DNA of 64,000 nt. Source: Rubrivivax sp. (lineage in GTDB: Bacteria; Pseudomonadota; Gammaproteobacteria; Burkholderiales; Burkholderiaceae_C). Position numbers and translations under genes: made by a program. Below are positions 45,414 to 54,313 of this stretch, in pieces; position 1 is the first letter of the stretch; the number at the start of each line of letters is the position of its first letter. The notes under the pieces are model-generated. The model had not been told where the DNA came from, did no database searches, and saw only the letters and a program-made list of their open reading frames with translations. The stretch covers positions 310,001-374,000 of the forward strand of contig JADJYX010000013.1 of the NCBI GenBank assembly GCA_016719535.1, written 5' to 3'.

Positions 45414-46589
45414 TCAGGCCGCCGGCACCACCGTGCGCCGCCGCAGTCCCAGCCACAGCAGTGCCGCCGCCACCGCGGCCAACGGCACCAGCGATCCCAG
45501 GTTCAGCCAGGTCCAGCCCTGCGTGGTGATCAGCGCACCCGAGGCGAAGGAGCTCAGCACCATGGTCGAGAAGACACAGAAATCCATCGCCCCCTGCGCC
45601 TTGTTCTTTTCCTCCGGCCGATAGGCCTGCGTGAACAGCGTGGTGCCGCCCGTGTAGAGGAAATTCCAGCCCACGCCGAGCGCGAACAGCGCGATCAGAA
45701 ACTGCATCAGGTCCACGCCCGACAGCGCCACCATCACGCAGAGCACATTCAGCCCCACGCCCACGCCCATCACCGGCAGGGCGCCGAAGCGCTTGATCAG
45801 GCGACCGGTGAAGAAGCTCGGCACGAACATGCCCAGCACATGCCATTCGAGCACCAGCGCCGCGCTGTCGAAGGGGTGGTTGCACTGCTGCATGGCGATC
45901 GGCGTGGCCGCCATCAGCAGGTTCATCACGCCGTAGCCCAGCGCCGCCGCCGCCACCGCGACGATGAAGACCGGCTGCCGCACCAGCTCGCCCAGCGGTC
46001 GACCGCTCGACGCCCCCGGGGCTGGCTTGACGTGCGGGGGAAACTCGATCAGCGACACCGTCACCAGCGCCAGCGCCGCCACGCCGATCAGCACCAGGTA
46101 GGCGCCGGCAAAGGGCGCCGCCAGCAGGTCCTTGGACCCGCTCGCCAGGTTGGGCCCGATAAAGGCGCCGACGATGCCGCCGGCCAGCACGAAGGAGATC
46201 GCGCGCTCCTTGTACGCCGGCGCCACCAGTTCGGGCCCGGCAAAGCGGTACAACGCGGCATTGGCGGCATAGAAGCCGGCCACCACCGTGGCCAGCAGCA
46301 GCAGCCAGAAATTGCGCGTCGACACCGCCACCGCGCCGAGCGCGCAGGCCAGCATCGCCACCAGCAGCCCGGCCTGGAAAGAGCGCCGCCGGCCCCAATG
46401 CGCCTGCATCCAGGCCACCGGCATGGTGGCCAGCGCCGAACCGACGACATAGGCCGTCACCGGCAGCGTGGCCATCCAGCCCGCCGGGGCCAGCGCCAGA
46501 CCCACCAGGCCGTTGATGGCGATGAAGACGACGTTGTTGGTCAGGAAAAGACCCTGGCACAGCGCCAGCAACCACAGGTGACGGTTCAT
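45414..46589 (-). CDS. MFS transporter
   Basis: Major facilitator of 391 residues with about 12 hydrophobic segments. Typical parts: LLALCQGLFLTNNVVFIAIN, GRRRSFQAGLLVAMLACALG (the loop 2-3 region), FAGPELVAPAYKERAISFVL, a central cytoplasmic loop (PPHVKPAPGASSGRPLGELV), FFTGRLIKRFGALPVMGVGV and FLYTGGTTLFTQAYRPEEKN. The substrate is unknown. The ATG at 46589 starts the first helix directly. It converges with parB over a 21-base gap with no obvious terminator. Confidence 0.9.
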   Translation of the reverse strand: MNRHLWLLALCQGLFLTNNVVFIAINGLVGLALAPAGWMATLPVTAYVVGSALATMPVAWMQAHWGRRRSFQAGLLVAMLACALGAVAVSTRNFWLLLLATVVAGFYAANAALYRFAGPELVAPAYKERAISFVLAGGIVGAFIGPNLASGSKDLLAAPFAGAYLVLIGVAALALVTVSLIEFPPHVKPAPGASSGRPLGELVRQPVFIVAVAAAALGYGVMNLLMAATPIAMQQCNHPFDSAALVLEWHVLGMFVPSFFTGRLIKRFGALPVMGVGVGLNVLCVMVALSGVDLMQFLIALFALGVGWNFLYTGGTTLFTQAYRPEEKNKAQGAMDFCVFSTMVLSSFASGALITTQGWTWLNLGSLVPLAAVAAALLWLGLRRRTVVPAA

Positions 46590-46947
46590 GCACCACATCA
46601 TCGCAGGCCTGGCGGCGGCGGCCATCGGGTCATGCACCGCGTCAGCGCAATCGGCAGCTGCCGCGTTGCAGCTTCAACGGCATGCGCCGGCGCAGGGGCG
46701 GCATGTGTCTTGCGTCGGCCTGCCGTGGCCGTCAACGTGCAAAGTGCCGCCTCTTTCGGGCTTCTCTTTCACGAATGGGCTGGCGCAAAATGAACCATCC
46801 TGCAATCGCGTCGTCACAGCCATGACACGTTGACCGGAAAGCTCTGATGGAGCCTGGGCCTTGTACAGCCGGGACTTCATCAGAACTTCCCAGGCCCGCC
46901 CCGAGGCATCCTCCCCGGGCCGTGCCTTCCTCTTGAAGGAGGTCCGC
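46590..46947. other. Intergenic region upstream of the prkA operon
   Basis: This 358-base gap lies between divergent MFS and prkA genes and so holds both promoters. No gene is credible in it. The only promoter-like motif I can point to is a sigma-54-type sequence at 46726-46741, given separately. Short GC-rich repeats occur near 46900. AAGGAGG before the prkA ATG is a near-perfect ribosome-binding site. Confidence 0.45.
46726..46741 (+). promoter_or_regulatory. Candidate sigma-54 (-24/-12) promoter upstream of prkA
   Basis: TGGC-N8-TGCA (46726-46741) keeps the two invariant elements of a sigma-54 promoter, GG and GC, at the correct spacing, but misses several less conserved positions. It lies about 207 bases before the prkA start. 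In E. coli the equivalent yeaGH operon responds to nitrogen limitation through sigma-54, which makes the site worth testing. A chance match in GC-rich DNA is quite possible. Confidence 0.3.
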
Positions 46948-48870
46948 ATGGACGTGATCAGCAGCCTCAAGGCCCGGTACGAGCGCTTGCGCGAGGAAGA
47001 GATGTCCCTCGAGGACTATCTCGCCGAGTGCAAGCGCAACCCGCTGGCCTTTGCCACCGCCGCCGAGCGCATGCTCAGGGCCATCGGCGAGCCCACCACC
47101 GTCGACACGCGCAACGATCCGCGGCTGTCACGGCTGTTTGCCAACAAGGTCATCAAGACCTATCCGGCCTTCGCCGAGTTCTACGGCATGGAAGACGCCA
47201 TCGAGCAGGTGGTGAGCTATTTCCGCCATGCCGCGCAGGGGCTGGAGGAGAAGAAGCAGATCCTGTATCTGCTGGGCCCGGTGGGCGGCGGCAAGAGCTC
47301 CATCGCCGAGCGGCTCAAGCAGCTGATGCAGGAGGTGCCTTTCTACGCGCTGAAGGGCTCACCGGTCAACGAATCGCCGCTGGGTCTGTTCGACGTCGTC
47401 GAGGACGGCCCCATCCTCGAGCAGGAATACGGCATCCCGCGCCGCTACCTCAACCGCATCCTCAGCCCCTGGGCGGTCAAGCGGCTGGAGGAATTCGGCG
47501 GCGACATCCGCCAGTTCAAGGTCGTCAAGCGCTACCCGTCGATCCTGCGGCAGATCGGCATCAGCAAGACCGAGCCCGGCGACGAGAACAACCAGGACAT
47601 CAGCTCGCTGGTGGGCAAGGTCGACATCCGCAAGCTCGAGACCTATGCCCAGGACGACCCCGACGCCTACAGCTACAGCGGCGGCCTGTGCCTGGCCAAC
47701 CAGGGCCTGCTGGAATTCGTGGAGATGTTCAAGGCGCCGATCAAGGTGCTGCACCCGCTGCTGACGGCCACGCAGGAGGGCAACTTCAAGGGCACCGAGG
47801 GCTTTGGCGCCATCCCCTTCGACGGCGTGGTGCTGGCGCACAGCAACGAGAGCGAGTGGAAGGCCTTCCGCAACAACAAGAACAACGAGGCCTTCCTCGA
47901 CCGCATCTACATCGTCAAGGTACCCTACTGCCTGCGCGTCAGCGAAGAGATCAAGATCTACGAGAAGCTGCTCAAGAACAGCAGCCTGGCCGCCGCCACC
48001 TGCGCGCCGGGCACGCTGAAGATGATGAGCCAGTTTGCCATCCTGACCAGGCTGAAGGAGCCCGAGAACAGCAGCCTGTTCAGCAAGATGCTGGTCTACG
48101 ACGGCGAGAACCTCAAGGACACCGACCCGCGCGCCAAGAGCTACCAGGAATACCGCGACTACGCCGGCGTCGACGAGGGCATGACGGGCATCAGCACGCG
48201 CTTCGCCTACAAGATCATCTCCAAGGTCTTCAACTTCGACAGCACCGAGGTCGCCGCCAACCCGGTGCACCTGATGTATGTGCTGGAGCAGCAGATCGAG
48301 CGCGAGCAGTTCCCGCCCGAGGTCGAGCAGAAATACCTCGCCTTCATCAAGGAGCATCTGGCCACGCGCTATGCCGAGTTCATCGGCAAGGAGATCCAGA
48401 CCGCCTACCTCGAGAGTTATTCCGAGTACGGCCAGAATATCTTCGATCGCTACGTGACCTACGCCGACTACTGGATCCAGGACCACGAATACCGCGACAC
48501 CGACACCGGCGAGGTCTTCGACCGCGGCTCGCTCAATGCCGAGCTGGAGAAGATCGAGAAGCCCGCGGGCATCGCCAACCCCAAGGACTTCCGCAACGAG
48601 ATCGTCAATTTCGTGCTGCGCGCACGCGCCAACAACCAGGGCAAGAACCCGGTCTGGACCAGCTACGAGAAGCTGCGCGCGGTGATCGAGAAGAAGATGT
48701 TCTCCAACACCGAGGAGCTGCTGCCGGTGATCAGCTTCAACGCCAAGGCCAGCGCCGACGAGGCCAAGAAGCACGAGGACTTCGTCACCCGCATGGTCGC
48801 CAAGGGCTACACCCCCAAGCAGGTGCGCCTGCTGTGCGAGTGGTACCTGCGAGTCCGGAAGTCGTCGTAA
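46948..48870 (+). CDS. prkA: PrkA/YeaG serine protein kinase
   Basis: AAA+-containing stress protein with reported kinase (and, in Bacillus, protease) activity; in enterobacteria it acts in nitrogen starvation and survival. The 640-residue product has an N-terminal helical part, a P-loop GPVGGGKSS (110-118), DVVEDGPILEQEYGIPRRYL, the ILHPLLTATQEGNFKG-type sensor region (here VLHPLLTATQEGNFKGTEGF) and a C-terminal PrkA domain with DYWIQDHEYRDTDTGEVFDR. Length is normal (about 640). AAGGAGG precedes the ATG. It heads a prkA-yeaH-spoVR operon that is conserved across proteobacteria. Confidence 0.97.
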   Translation: MDVISSLKARYERLREEEMSLEDYLAECKRNPLAFATAAERMLRAIGEPTTVDTRNDPRLSRLFANKVIKTYPAFAEFYGMEDAIEQVVSYFRHAAQGLEEKKQILYLLGPVGGGKSSIAERLKQLMQEVPFYALKGSPVNESPLGLFDVVEDGPILEQEYGIPRRYLNRILSPWAVKRLEEFGGDIRQFKVVKRYPSILRQIGISKTEPGDENNQDISSLVGKVDIRKLETYAQDDPDAYSYSGGLCLANQGLLEFVEMFKAPIKVLHPLLTATQEGNFKGTEGFGAIPFDGVVLAHSNESEWKAFRNNKNNEAFLDRIYIVKVPYCLRVSEEIKIYEKLLKNSSLAAATCAPGTLKMMSQFAILTRLKEPENSSLFSKMLVYDGENLKDTDPRAKSYQEYRDYAGVDEGMTGISTRFAYKIISKVFNFDSTEVAANPVHLMYVLEQQIEREQFPPEVEQKYLAFIKEHLATRYAEFIGKEIQTAYLESYSEYGQNIFDRYVTYADYWIQDHEYRDTDTGEVFDRGSLNAELEKIEKPAGIANPKDFRNEIVNFVLRARANNQGKNPVWTSYEKLRAVIEKKMFSNTEELLPVISFNAKASADEAKKHEDFVTRMVAKGYTPKQVRLLCEWYLRVRKSS

Positions 48871-48886
48871 GCCACCAAGGAACGCG

Positions 48887-50176
48887 ATGCTGCAATCGAT
48901 CATCGACAGGCGGCTGGCGGGCAAGAACAAGTCCATCGGCAACCGCGAACGTTTTCTGCGCCGCTACAAGGAGCAGATCCGCGAGGCGGTCAAGCGGGCG
49001 ATCGACGGCCGCGGCATCCGCGACATCGAACGCGGCGAGGACATCCACATCCCCCGGCGCGACATCAGCGAACCCGTCTTCGGCCACGGCCAGGGCGGCG
49101 TGCGCGAGGTGGTGCACCCCGGCAACCAGGACTACATCCGCGGCGACCGCATCGAGCGCCCCAAGGGCGGGCAGGGCGGGGGCAGCGGCAAGGGCCAGGC
49201 CAGCGACAGCGGCGAAGGCGAGGACGACTTCGTCTTCAGCCTGAGCAAGGAAGAGTTCATGCAGGTCTTCTTCGAGGACCTGGCGCTGCCGCACCTGGTG
49301 CGCACGCAGCTGGCCGAGGTGCCGGAGTGGAAGAGCCAGCGCGCCGGCTTCTCGAGCGACGGCACGCCCAACAACCTGCATGTGGTGCGCAGCATGCGCG
49401 GCGCCATCGGCCGGCGCATCGCACTCGGTTCGGGCAACCGCCGCCAGCTGCGCGAGATGCAAGAGCGCCTGGCCGCGATGAAGCGCGCGCTGCAGCCCGG
49501 CGACGCAGTGGCCCAGCGCGAGGTGCTGGCGCTGGAGGAAGAGATCGCCGCGCTGCGCCTGCGGCTGGAGCGCATCCCCTACCTCGACCCCATCGACCTG
49601 CGCTACCGCAGCCGCATCCGCGTGCCGGTGCCCACCAGCAAGGCGGTGATGTTCTGCCTGATGGACGTCTCGGGCTCGATGGACGAGGGGCGCAAGGAGC
49701 TGTCCAAGCGCTTCTTCATCCTGCTCTACCTGTTCCTGACCCGGCACTACGAGAAGATCGAGCTCGTCTTCATCCGCCACCACACGCAGGCCGCCGAAGT
49801 GGACGAGGAAAACTTCTTCCACGCGCGCGAGACCGGCGGCACCGTGGTCAGCAGCGCGCTGGTGCTGATGGAAGAGATCATCCGCGCGCGCTACAGCCCG
49901 GCCGAGTGGAACATCTACGGCGCGCAGGCCAGCGACGGCGACAACTGGCACCACGACAGCGGCCGCTGCCGCGAGCTGCTCAACGACAGGATCCTGCCGC
50001 TCACCCGCTACTACGCCTATGTGCAGGTGGCCGAGGAAGAGCAGAACCTGTGGGAGGAGTACACGCAGCTGCTGGAGGTCAACCGGCACTTCGCGATGCG
50101 CAAGGCCACCAGCCAGGACCAGATCTACCCGGTCTTCCGCGACCTGTTCAAGAAGGAAGGGGCGCAGGCCGCATGA
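48887..50176 (+). CDS. yeaH: YeaH/YhbH-family protein (DUF444, VWA-like)
   Basis: Conserved partner of PrkA. In 429 residues: SIIDRRLAGKNKSIGNRERF, the family core GEDIHIPRRDISEPVFGHGQ, a Gly/Ser-rich loop (95-112), FSLSKEEFMQVFFEDLALPH, and a C-terminal VWA-type domain beginning VMFCLMDVSGSMDEGRKE, with the metal-site residues D260, S262 and S264. It follows prkA by 16 bases and overlaps spoVR by four. The exact biochemical role of the family is unknown. Confidence 0.95.
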   Translation: MLQSIIDRRLAGKNKSIGNRERFLRRYKEQIREAVKRAIDGRGIRDIERGEDIHIPRRDISEPVFGHGQGGVREVVHPGNQDYIRGDRIERPKGGQGGGSGKGQASDSGEGEDDFVFSLSKEEFMQVFFEDLALPHLVRTQLAEVPEWKSQRAGFSSDGTPNNLHVVRSMRGAIGRRIALGSGNRRQLREMQERLAAMKRALQPGDAVAQREVLALEEEIAALRLRLERIPYLDPIDLRYRSRIRVPVPTSKAVMFCLMDVSGSMDEGRKELSKRFFILLYLFLTRHYEKIELVFIRHHTQAAEVDEENFFHARETGGTVVSSALVLMEEIIRARYSPAEWNIYGAQASDGDNWHHDSGRCRELLNDRILPLTRYYAYVQVAEEEQNLWEEYTQLLEVNRHFAMRKATSQDQIYPVFRDLFKKEGAQAA

Positions 50177-51730
50177 AGACCGCTCATGCACGCACCCTGC
50201 TGACCGAGCCCATCGGGCTGGAGCAGCGCCCGAGCGAGCCCTTGCCGGGCCCGAGCGACTGGTCGTTCGAGCTCATCGAGGACTACCACCGCATCATCAA
50301 GGCCACGGCCGCGCGTTTCGGGCTGGACACCTATCCCAACCAGCTCGAGATCATCACCGCCGAGCAGATGATGGATGCCTACGCCAGCGTCGGCATGCCG
50401 GTCAACTACCGCCACTGGAGCTACGGCAAGGAGTTCATCGCCACCGAGAAGAACTACAAGCGCGGCCACATGGGCCTGGCCTACGAGATCGTCATCAACA
50501 GCAACCCCTGCATCAGCTACCTGATGGAGGAGAACACGATGGCGATGCAGGCGCTGGTGATCGCGCACGCCGCCTACGGCCACAACAGCTTCTTCAAGGG
50601 CAACTACCTGTTCCGCATGTGGACCGATGCGGCGTCGATCATCGACTACCTGGTCTACGCGAAGAACTACGTCGCCGACTGCGAGGAGAAGCACGGCCTG
50701 GACGCCGTCGAAGCCTTCCTCGACAGCTGTCATGCGCTGGCCAACCATGGCGTCGACCGCTATCGCCGGCCCACGCGCAAGACACTGGCGCAGGAACTGA
50801 GCGAACGCCAGGAGCGTGAAGCCTACGCGCAGCAGCAGGTCAACGACCTCTGGCGCACGCTGCCCAGGCGCGCCGAGAAGGCCGGGGGCGAGAAGGAGAG
50901 CCAAGCGCTTCCCCGAGGAACCGCAGGAAAACCTGCTGTATTTCATCGAGAAGAATGCGCCGCTGCTCGAACCCTGGCAGCGCGAGGTCGTGCGCATCGT
51001 GCGCAAGGTGGCGCAGTATTTTTACCCGCAGCGCCAGACGCAGGTGATGAACGAGGGCTGGGCCACCTTCTGGCACCACAAGCTGCTCAACCAGATGTAC
51101 GACGACGGCTTCCTGACCGACGGCGTGATGATCGAGTGGCTGAAGTCGCACACCAACGTCATCTACCAGCCGCCGGTGGGGCACCGCGCCTACAGCGGGC
51201 TCAACCCCTACGCTTTGGGCTTCGCGATGTATACCGACATCAAGCGCATCTGCGAAGCCCCCACCGACGAGGACCGCGAGTGGTTCCCCGACATCGCCGG
51301 CGCGCCCTGGCTGCCGACGCTGGACCACGCGATGCGCAACTTCAAGGACGAGAGCTTCGTCGGCCAGTTTCTGAGCCCGAAGCTGATGCGCGAGCTGCGC
51401 CTGTTCGCGATCCGCGACGACGAGAAGGACAGCGAGCTCGAAGTCGCCGCCATCCACGACGACGCCGGCTACCGCCGCGTGCGCGAATCGCTGTCGCGCC
51501 AGTACGACCTGGGCTCGCGCGAGCCCAATATCCAGGTCTGGAACGTCAACCTGCGCGGCGACCGCTCACTGACGCTGCGCCACTTCCAGCACAACGACCG
51601 CCCGCTGCACGACACCGCGCAGGAGGTGATGAAGCATGTGGCGCGGCTGTGGGGCTTCGGCGTGCACCTGGAAAGCGTCAACGCCAAGGGCGACGTGAGC
51701 AAGCGCTGGACGGTGCCGGCACCGACCTGA
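50173..51730 (+). pseudogene. spoVR: SpoVR-family protein, frameshifted near 50897-50903
   Basis: Third member of the prkA operon; related to Bacillus SpoVR and E. coli YcgB. The first part (50173 to about 50898) reads WSFELIEDYHRIIKATAARF, YPNQLEIITAEQMMDAYASV, YRHWSYGKEF and GHNSFFKGNYLFRMWTD. After AEKAGGEKE the conserved text continues one base later: RFPEEPQENLLYFIEKNAPL, QVMNEGWATFWHHKLL, NPYALGFAMYTDIKRI, through VHLESVNAKGDVSKRW to the stop at 51730. Both halves are well conserved, so one extra base (or two missing) near 50897-50903 breaks the gene. Corrected, it would be about 518 residues, a normal length. Sequence error is as likely as true inactivation. Confidence 0.85.
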
Positions 51731-51736
51731 ACGCCG

Positions 51737-51756
51737 CCGCCGGCCGCCGCCGGCGG
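51737..51756. terminator. Hairpin between convergent spoVR and the flavoprotein gene
   Basis: An 8-base perfect inverted repeat, CCGCCGGC (51737-51744) and GCCGGCGG (51749-51756), fills most of the 26-base gap between the two convergent stops. There is no T-tract on either side. It may serve both transcripts as a terminator or 3'-end stabiliser. Confidence 0.4.
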
Positions 51757-53172
51757 TCAGACCACGAGCACCTTGCCCGGGTTCATGATGTTCTTCGGGT
51801 CGAGCGTGCGCTTGATGGTGCGCATCAGCTCGACGGCCCCTTCGCCCGTCTCGTCGACGAGATAGCCGATCTTGTGCAGGCCGATGCCATGCTCGCCGGT
51901 GCAGGTGCCTTCCAGGCGCTGCGCGCGCTGCACCATGCGCACGTTCAGCGCCTCCACCGCCTCGACTTCCTTCGGGTCGTTGGGGTCGAGCAGGTAGCTG
52001 AGGTGGAAATTGCCGTCGCCGACATGGCCCACCACCCAGTAGGGGATGCCGGCTTCCTCCGAATCGGCCACCGATTCGTTGATGCACTCGGCCAGGCGCG
52101 AGATCGGCACGCAGGCGTCGCCCGCCTGGCAGCGGCTGCCGGGGCGCGTCTGCAGCGCCGCGAAGTAGGCCTTGTGGCGCGCCGTCCAGAGCCGGGTGCG
52201 CTCTTCCGGGGTGGTCGCCCACTGGAAGTCCATGCCGCCGAATTCGCGCGCCACCTCCTGCACGGTCTCGGCCTGCTCCTTCACGCCGGCCTCGCTGCCG
52301 TGGAACTCCATCAGCAGCATCGGGGTTTCCTGCAGGCTCAGGCTGGAGTGCTTGTTCACCGCCCGCACGGCGTTGGCATCCAGCAACTCGCAGCGCGCGA
52401 TCGGCACGCCCATCTGGATGACCTGGATGGTCGTGCGCACCGCCGCGTCGATGCTGGGAAACTGGCAGATCGCCGCACTCACCGCCTCGGGCAGCGGATA
52501 CAGGCGCACGGTGATCTCGGTCATCACGCCCAGCGTGCCCTCGCTGCCGACGAATAGCCGCGTCAGGTCATAGCCGGCCGAGCTCTTCTTCGCGCGCGTG
52601 CCGGTGCGGATGACCTCGCCGCTGGCCGTCACCACCGTCAGGCCGAGCACGTTCTCGCGCATGGTGCCGTAGCGCACGGCATTCGTGCCGCTGGCACGCG
52701 TGGCCGCCATGCCGCCGAGCGAGGCATTGGCACCCGGGTCGATGGGAAAGAAGAGCCCCGTGTCGCGGATCTCGCGGTTGAGCTGCTCGCGTGTCACGCC
52801 GGCCTGCACGGTGGCCGTCAGGTCTTCGGGGTGCACGCGCACCACCTTGTCCATGCGGCCGAGGTCGATGCTCACGCCGCCCTGCACGGCCAGCGTATGG
52901 CCTTCGAGCGAGCTGCCGACGCCGAAGGGGATCACCGGCACCGCATATCGATCGGCCAGCGCCACCACCGCGGCCACGTCCTCGGTGCCTTCGCAGAACA
53001 CCACCACCTCGGGCGGCGTCACCGGGTAGGGCGATTCGTCGCGGCCATGCTGGTCGCGCACCGCCTGCGCGGTGGAGCAGCGCTCGCCGAAGCGCGCACG
53101 CAGCGCCTGCAGCATGGCCGGCGGCACCGGGCGCACGGCCTGGATCACGGGATGGGCGTGGGGTGCATTCAT
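51757..53172 (-). CDS. FAD-binding oxidoreductase, GlcD/D-lactate dehydrogenase type
   Basis: Flavoprotein of 471 residues of the PCMH-type FAD family, which oxidises 2-hydroxy acids such as D-lactate or glycolate. Seen: the FAD-binding PFGVGSSLEGHTLAVQGGVS (82-101), IDPGANASLGGMAATRASGT, VRYGTMRENVLGLTVVTASG, LFVGSEGTLGVMTEITVRLY, the C-terminal VVGHVGDGNFH metal/substrate loop and the closing GEHGIGLHKIGYL with KNIMNPGKV. No iron-sulphur motif is fused and no GlcE/GlcF neighbours follow, so a D-lactate dehydrogenase is more likely than glycolate oxidase. The start at 53172 fits the family N-terminus. Confidence 0.93.
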   Translation of the reverse strand: MNAPHAHPVIQAVRPVPPAMLQALRARFGERCSTAQAVRDQHGRDESPYPVTPPEVVVFCEGTEDVAAVVALADRYAVPVIPFGVGSSLEGHTLAVQGGVSIDLGRMDKVVRVHPEDLTATVQAGVTREQLNREIRDTGLFFPIDPGANASLGGMAATRASGTNAVRYGTMRENVLGLTVVTASGEVIRTGTRAKKSSAGYDLTRLFVGSEGTLGVMTEITVRLYPLPEAVSAAICQFPSIDAAVRTTIQVIQMGVPIARCELLDANAVRAVNKHSSLSLQETPMLLMEFHGSEAGVKEQAETVQEVAREFGGMDFQWATTPEERTRLWTARHKAYFAALQTRPGSRCQAGDACVPISRLAECINESVADSEEAGIPYWVVGHVGDGNFHLSYLLDPNDPKEVEAVEALNVRMVQRAQRLEGTCTGEHGIGLHKIGYLVDETGEGAVELMRTIKRTLDPKNIMNPGKVLVV

Positions 53173-53278
53173 CGGGGCTCCGGGGCCTTGCGGCTTTTGG
53201 TGTGACGATTGATCGATGATTGTAGGAGTCAGACCCGCGGCTGCGCCGGGCCGAGACCACGCTGCTAGCATGCGGCGC

Positions 53279-53854
53279 ATGGCCAATCGACTGACACAGA
53301 TCGCCACCCGCACCGGCGACGACGGCACCACCGGGCTGGGCGACGGCACCCGCGTGCCCAAGGACCACCTGCGCGTGGATGCCATGGGCCATGTCGACGA
53401 GCTCAATTCCAGCCTCGGCGTGATCCTGGCCGAGCCCTTGCCGGCAGATGTGCGCGAGCTGCTGGTGGTCATCCAGCACGAGCTCTTCAACCTCGGCGGC
53501 GAGCTCTCGATACCCGGCTACCAGCTGCTCGAGGACGAAGCCGTGGCGCGCCTGGACGAGGCACTCGACCGCTACAACACCGCGCTGCCCAGACTGAAGG
53601 AATTCATCCTGCCGGCCGGCACGCGCAGCGCCGCGCTGGCGCATGTCAGCCGCACCGTCGCCCGCCGTGCCGAGCGCGCGGTGGTGGCGCTGGCGGCGCA
53701 GGAGGCGGTCAACGCGGCACCGCGCCAATACCTGAACCGGCTGTCGGACCTGCTGTTCGTGCTGGCGCGCGTGCTCAACCGCGCCAACCTCGACGGCCTG
53801 GGCGGCGACGATGTCTACTGGCGGTCCGAGAAGCTCGCGCGCTCGAACGACTAG
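53279..53854 (+). CDS. ATP:cob(I)alamin adenosyltransferase, PduO type
   Basis: Makes adenosylcobalamin from cob(I)alamin and ATP. In 191 residues: TRTGDDGTTGLGDGTRVPKD (the nucleotide-binding N-terminus), DAMGHVDELNSSLGVIL, HELFNLGGELS, ILPAGTRSAALAHVSRTVAR followed by RAERAVV, and a C-terminal NRLSDLLFVLARVLNR. These are the PduO family motifs in order. Two possible starts exist (53270 and 53279); the second leaves the usual short N-terminus. No cobalamin riboswitch is visible upstream. It stands alone, divergent from the flavoprotein gene. Confidence 0.95.
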   Translation: MANRLTQIATRTGDDGTTGLGDGTRVPKDHLRVDAMGHVDELNSSLGVILAEPLPADVRELLVVIQHELFNLGGELSIPGYQLLEDEAVARLDEALDRYNTALPRLKEFILPAGTRSAALAHVSRTVARRAERAVVALAAQEAVNAAPRQYLNRLSDLLFVLARVLNRANLDGLGGDDVYWRSEKLARSND

Positions 53855-53857
53855 TCT

Positions 53858-53930
53858 CAAGCAAATGTGGCTTTGCCACTTTGCTTGACCCCCGCGGGGG
53901 GCGGGCTGGGCGCAGCCCGGCCCTGGGGGT
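53858..53930. repeat. Structured palindromic element between convergent genes
   Basis: Two consecutive stem-loops: CAAGCAAA...TTGCTTG (53858-53887, a stem of about 13 pairs with one bulge around a TTT loop) and a nested structure with ACCCCC (53888-53893) pairing GGGGGT (53925-53930) around CGGGCTG/CAGCCCG (53902-53908 and 53913-53919). It lies exactly between the stops of two convergent genes. It can act as a two-way terminator, and its composite form resembles dispersed palindromic repeats of Burkholderiales, which is my recollection, not a search result. Confidence 0.6.
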
Positions 53931-53932
53931 GC

Positions 53933-54250
53933 TCAGTAGCTCAGCGCCCGCCCTTCGACGTCCACGCGCACCACCGGCTGCGCCAGCGCCGCCACCACGG
54001 CGCGCGCGAAGGCGTCGCGGAAGGCACCGTCATCGGCAAAGCGCTGCGGCCCCACGCCGTCGGCCAGCGCCAGCACCTTGTCGGCCGTCAGCACCTTGCC
54101 GCTGAGGCGCAGCGGCTCGCAGTCGTTGGCCAGAAACTGGTCGTCCAGCCAGCGCCGCGCCTCGTCGGACGCCATCGGCGCCGCGCCCGCATGCACCGGG
54201 ATCTGGAATTCGGTGCGCGCATCGAAGCGCACGAAGACTTCCTGTCGCAT
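53933..54250 (-). CDS. Small protein of unknown function
   Basis: I do not recognise the family. The 105-residue product starts MRQEVFVRFDARTEFQIPVH at an ATG (54250). It has a charged, mixed alpha/beta character (WLDDQFLANDCEPLRLSGKV, then an Ala-rich FAVVAAL-type helix as AFARAVVAALAQPVVRVDVE) with no signal, membrane segment or cysteine motif. It ends in the structured repeat and lies 63 bases downstream of aroG on the same strand, so it may share the aroG transcript. Confidence 0.6.
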   Translation of the reverse strand: MRQEVFVRFDARTEFQIPVHAGAAPMASDEARRWLDDQFLANDCEPLRLSGKVLTADKVLALADGVGPQRFADDGAFRDAFARAVVAALAQPVVRVDVEGRALSY

Positions 54251-54313
54251 CGTCGGTCCCTCCGTGGCGTGCCAGTATGCCGCCGCGGCGCAGCCGCGGC
54301 GCTTGACCTGCAT

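Noticed and set aside
53173..53278. Cobalamin riboswitch upstream of the adenosyltransferase gene.
   Set aside because: The gap is only about 106 bases and shows no B12-box-like sequence.
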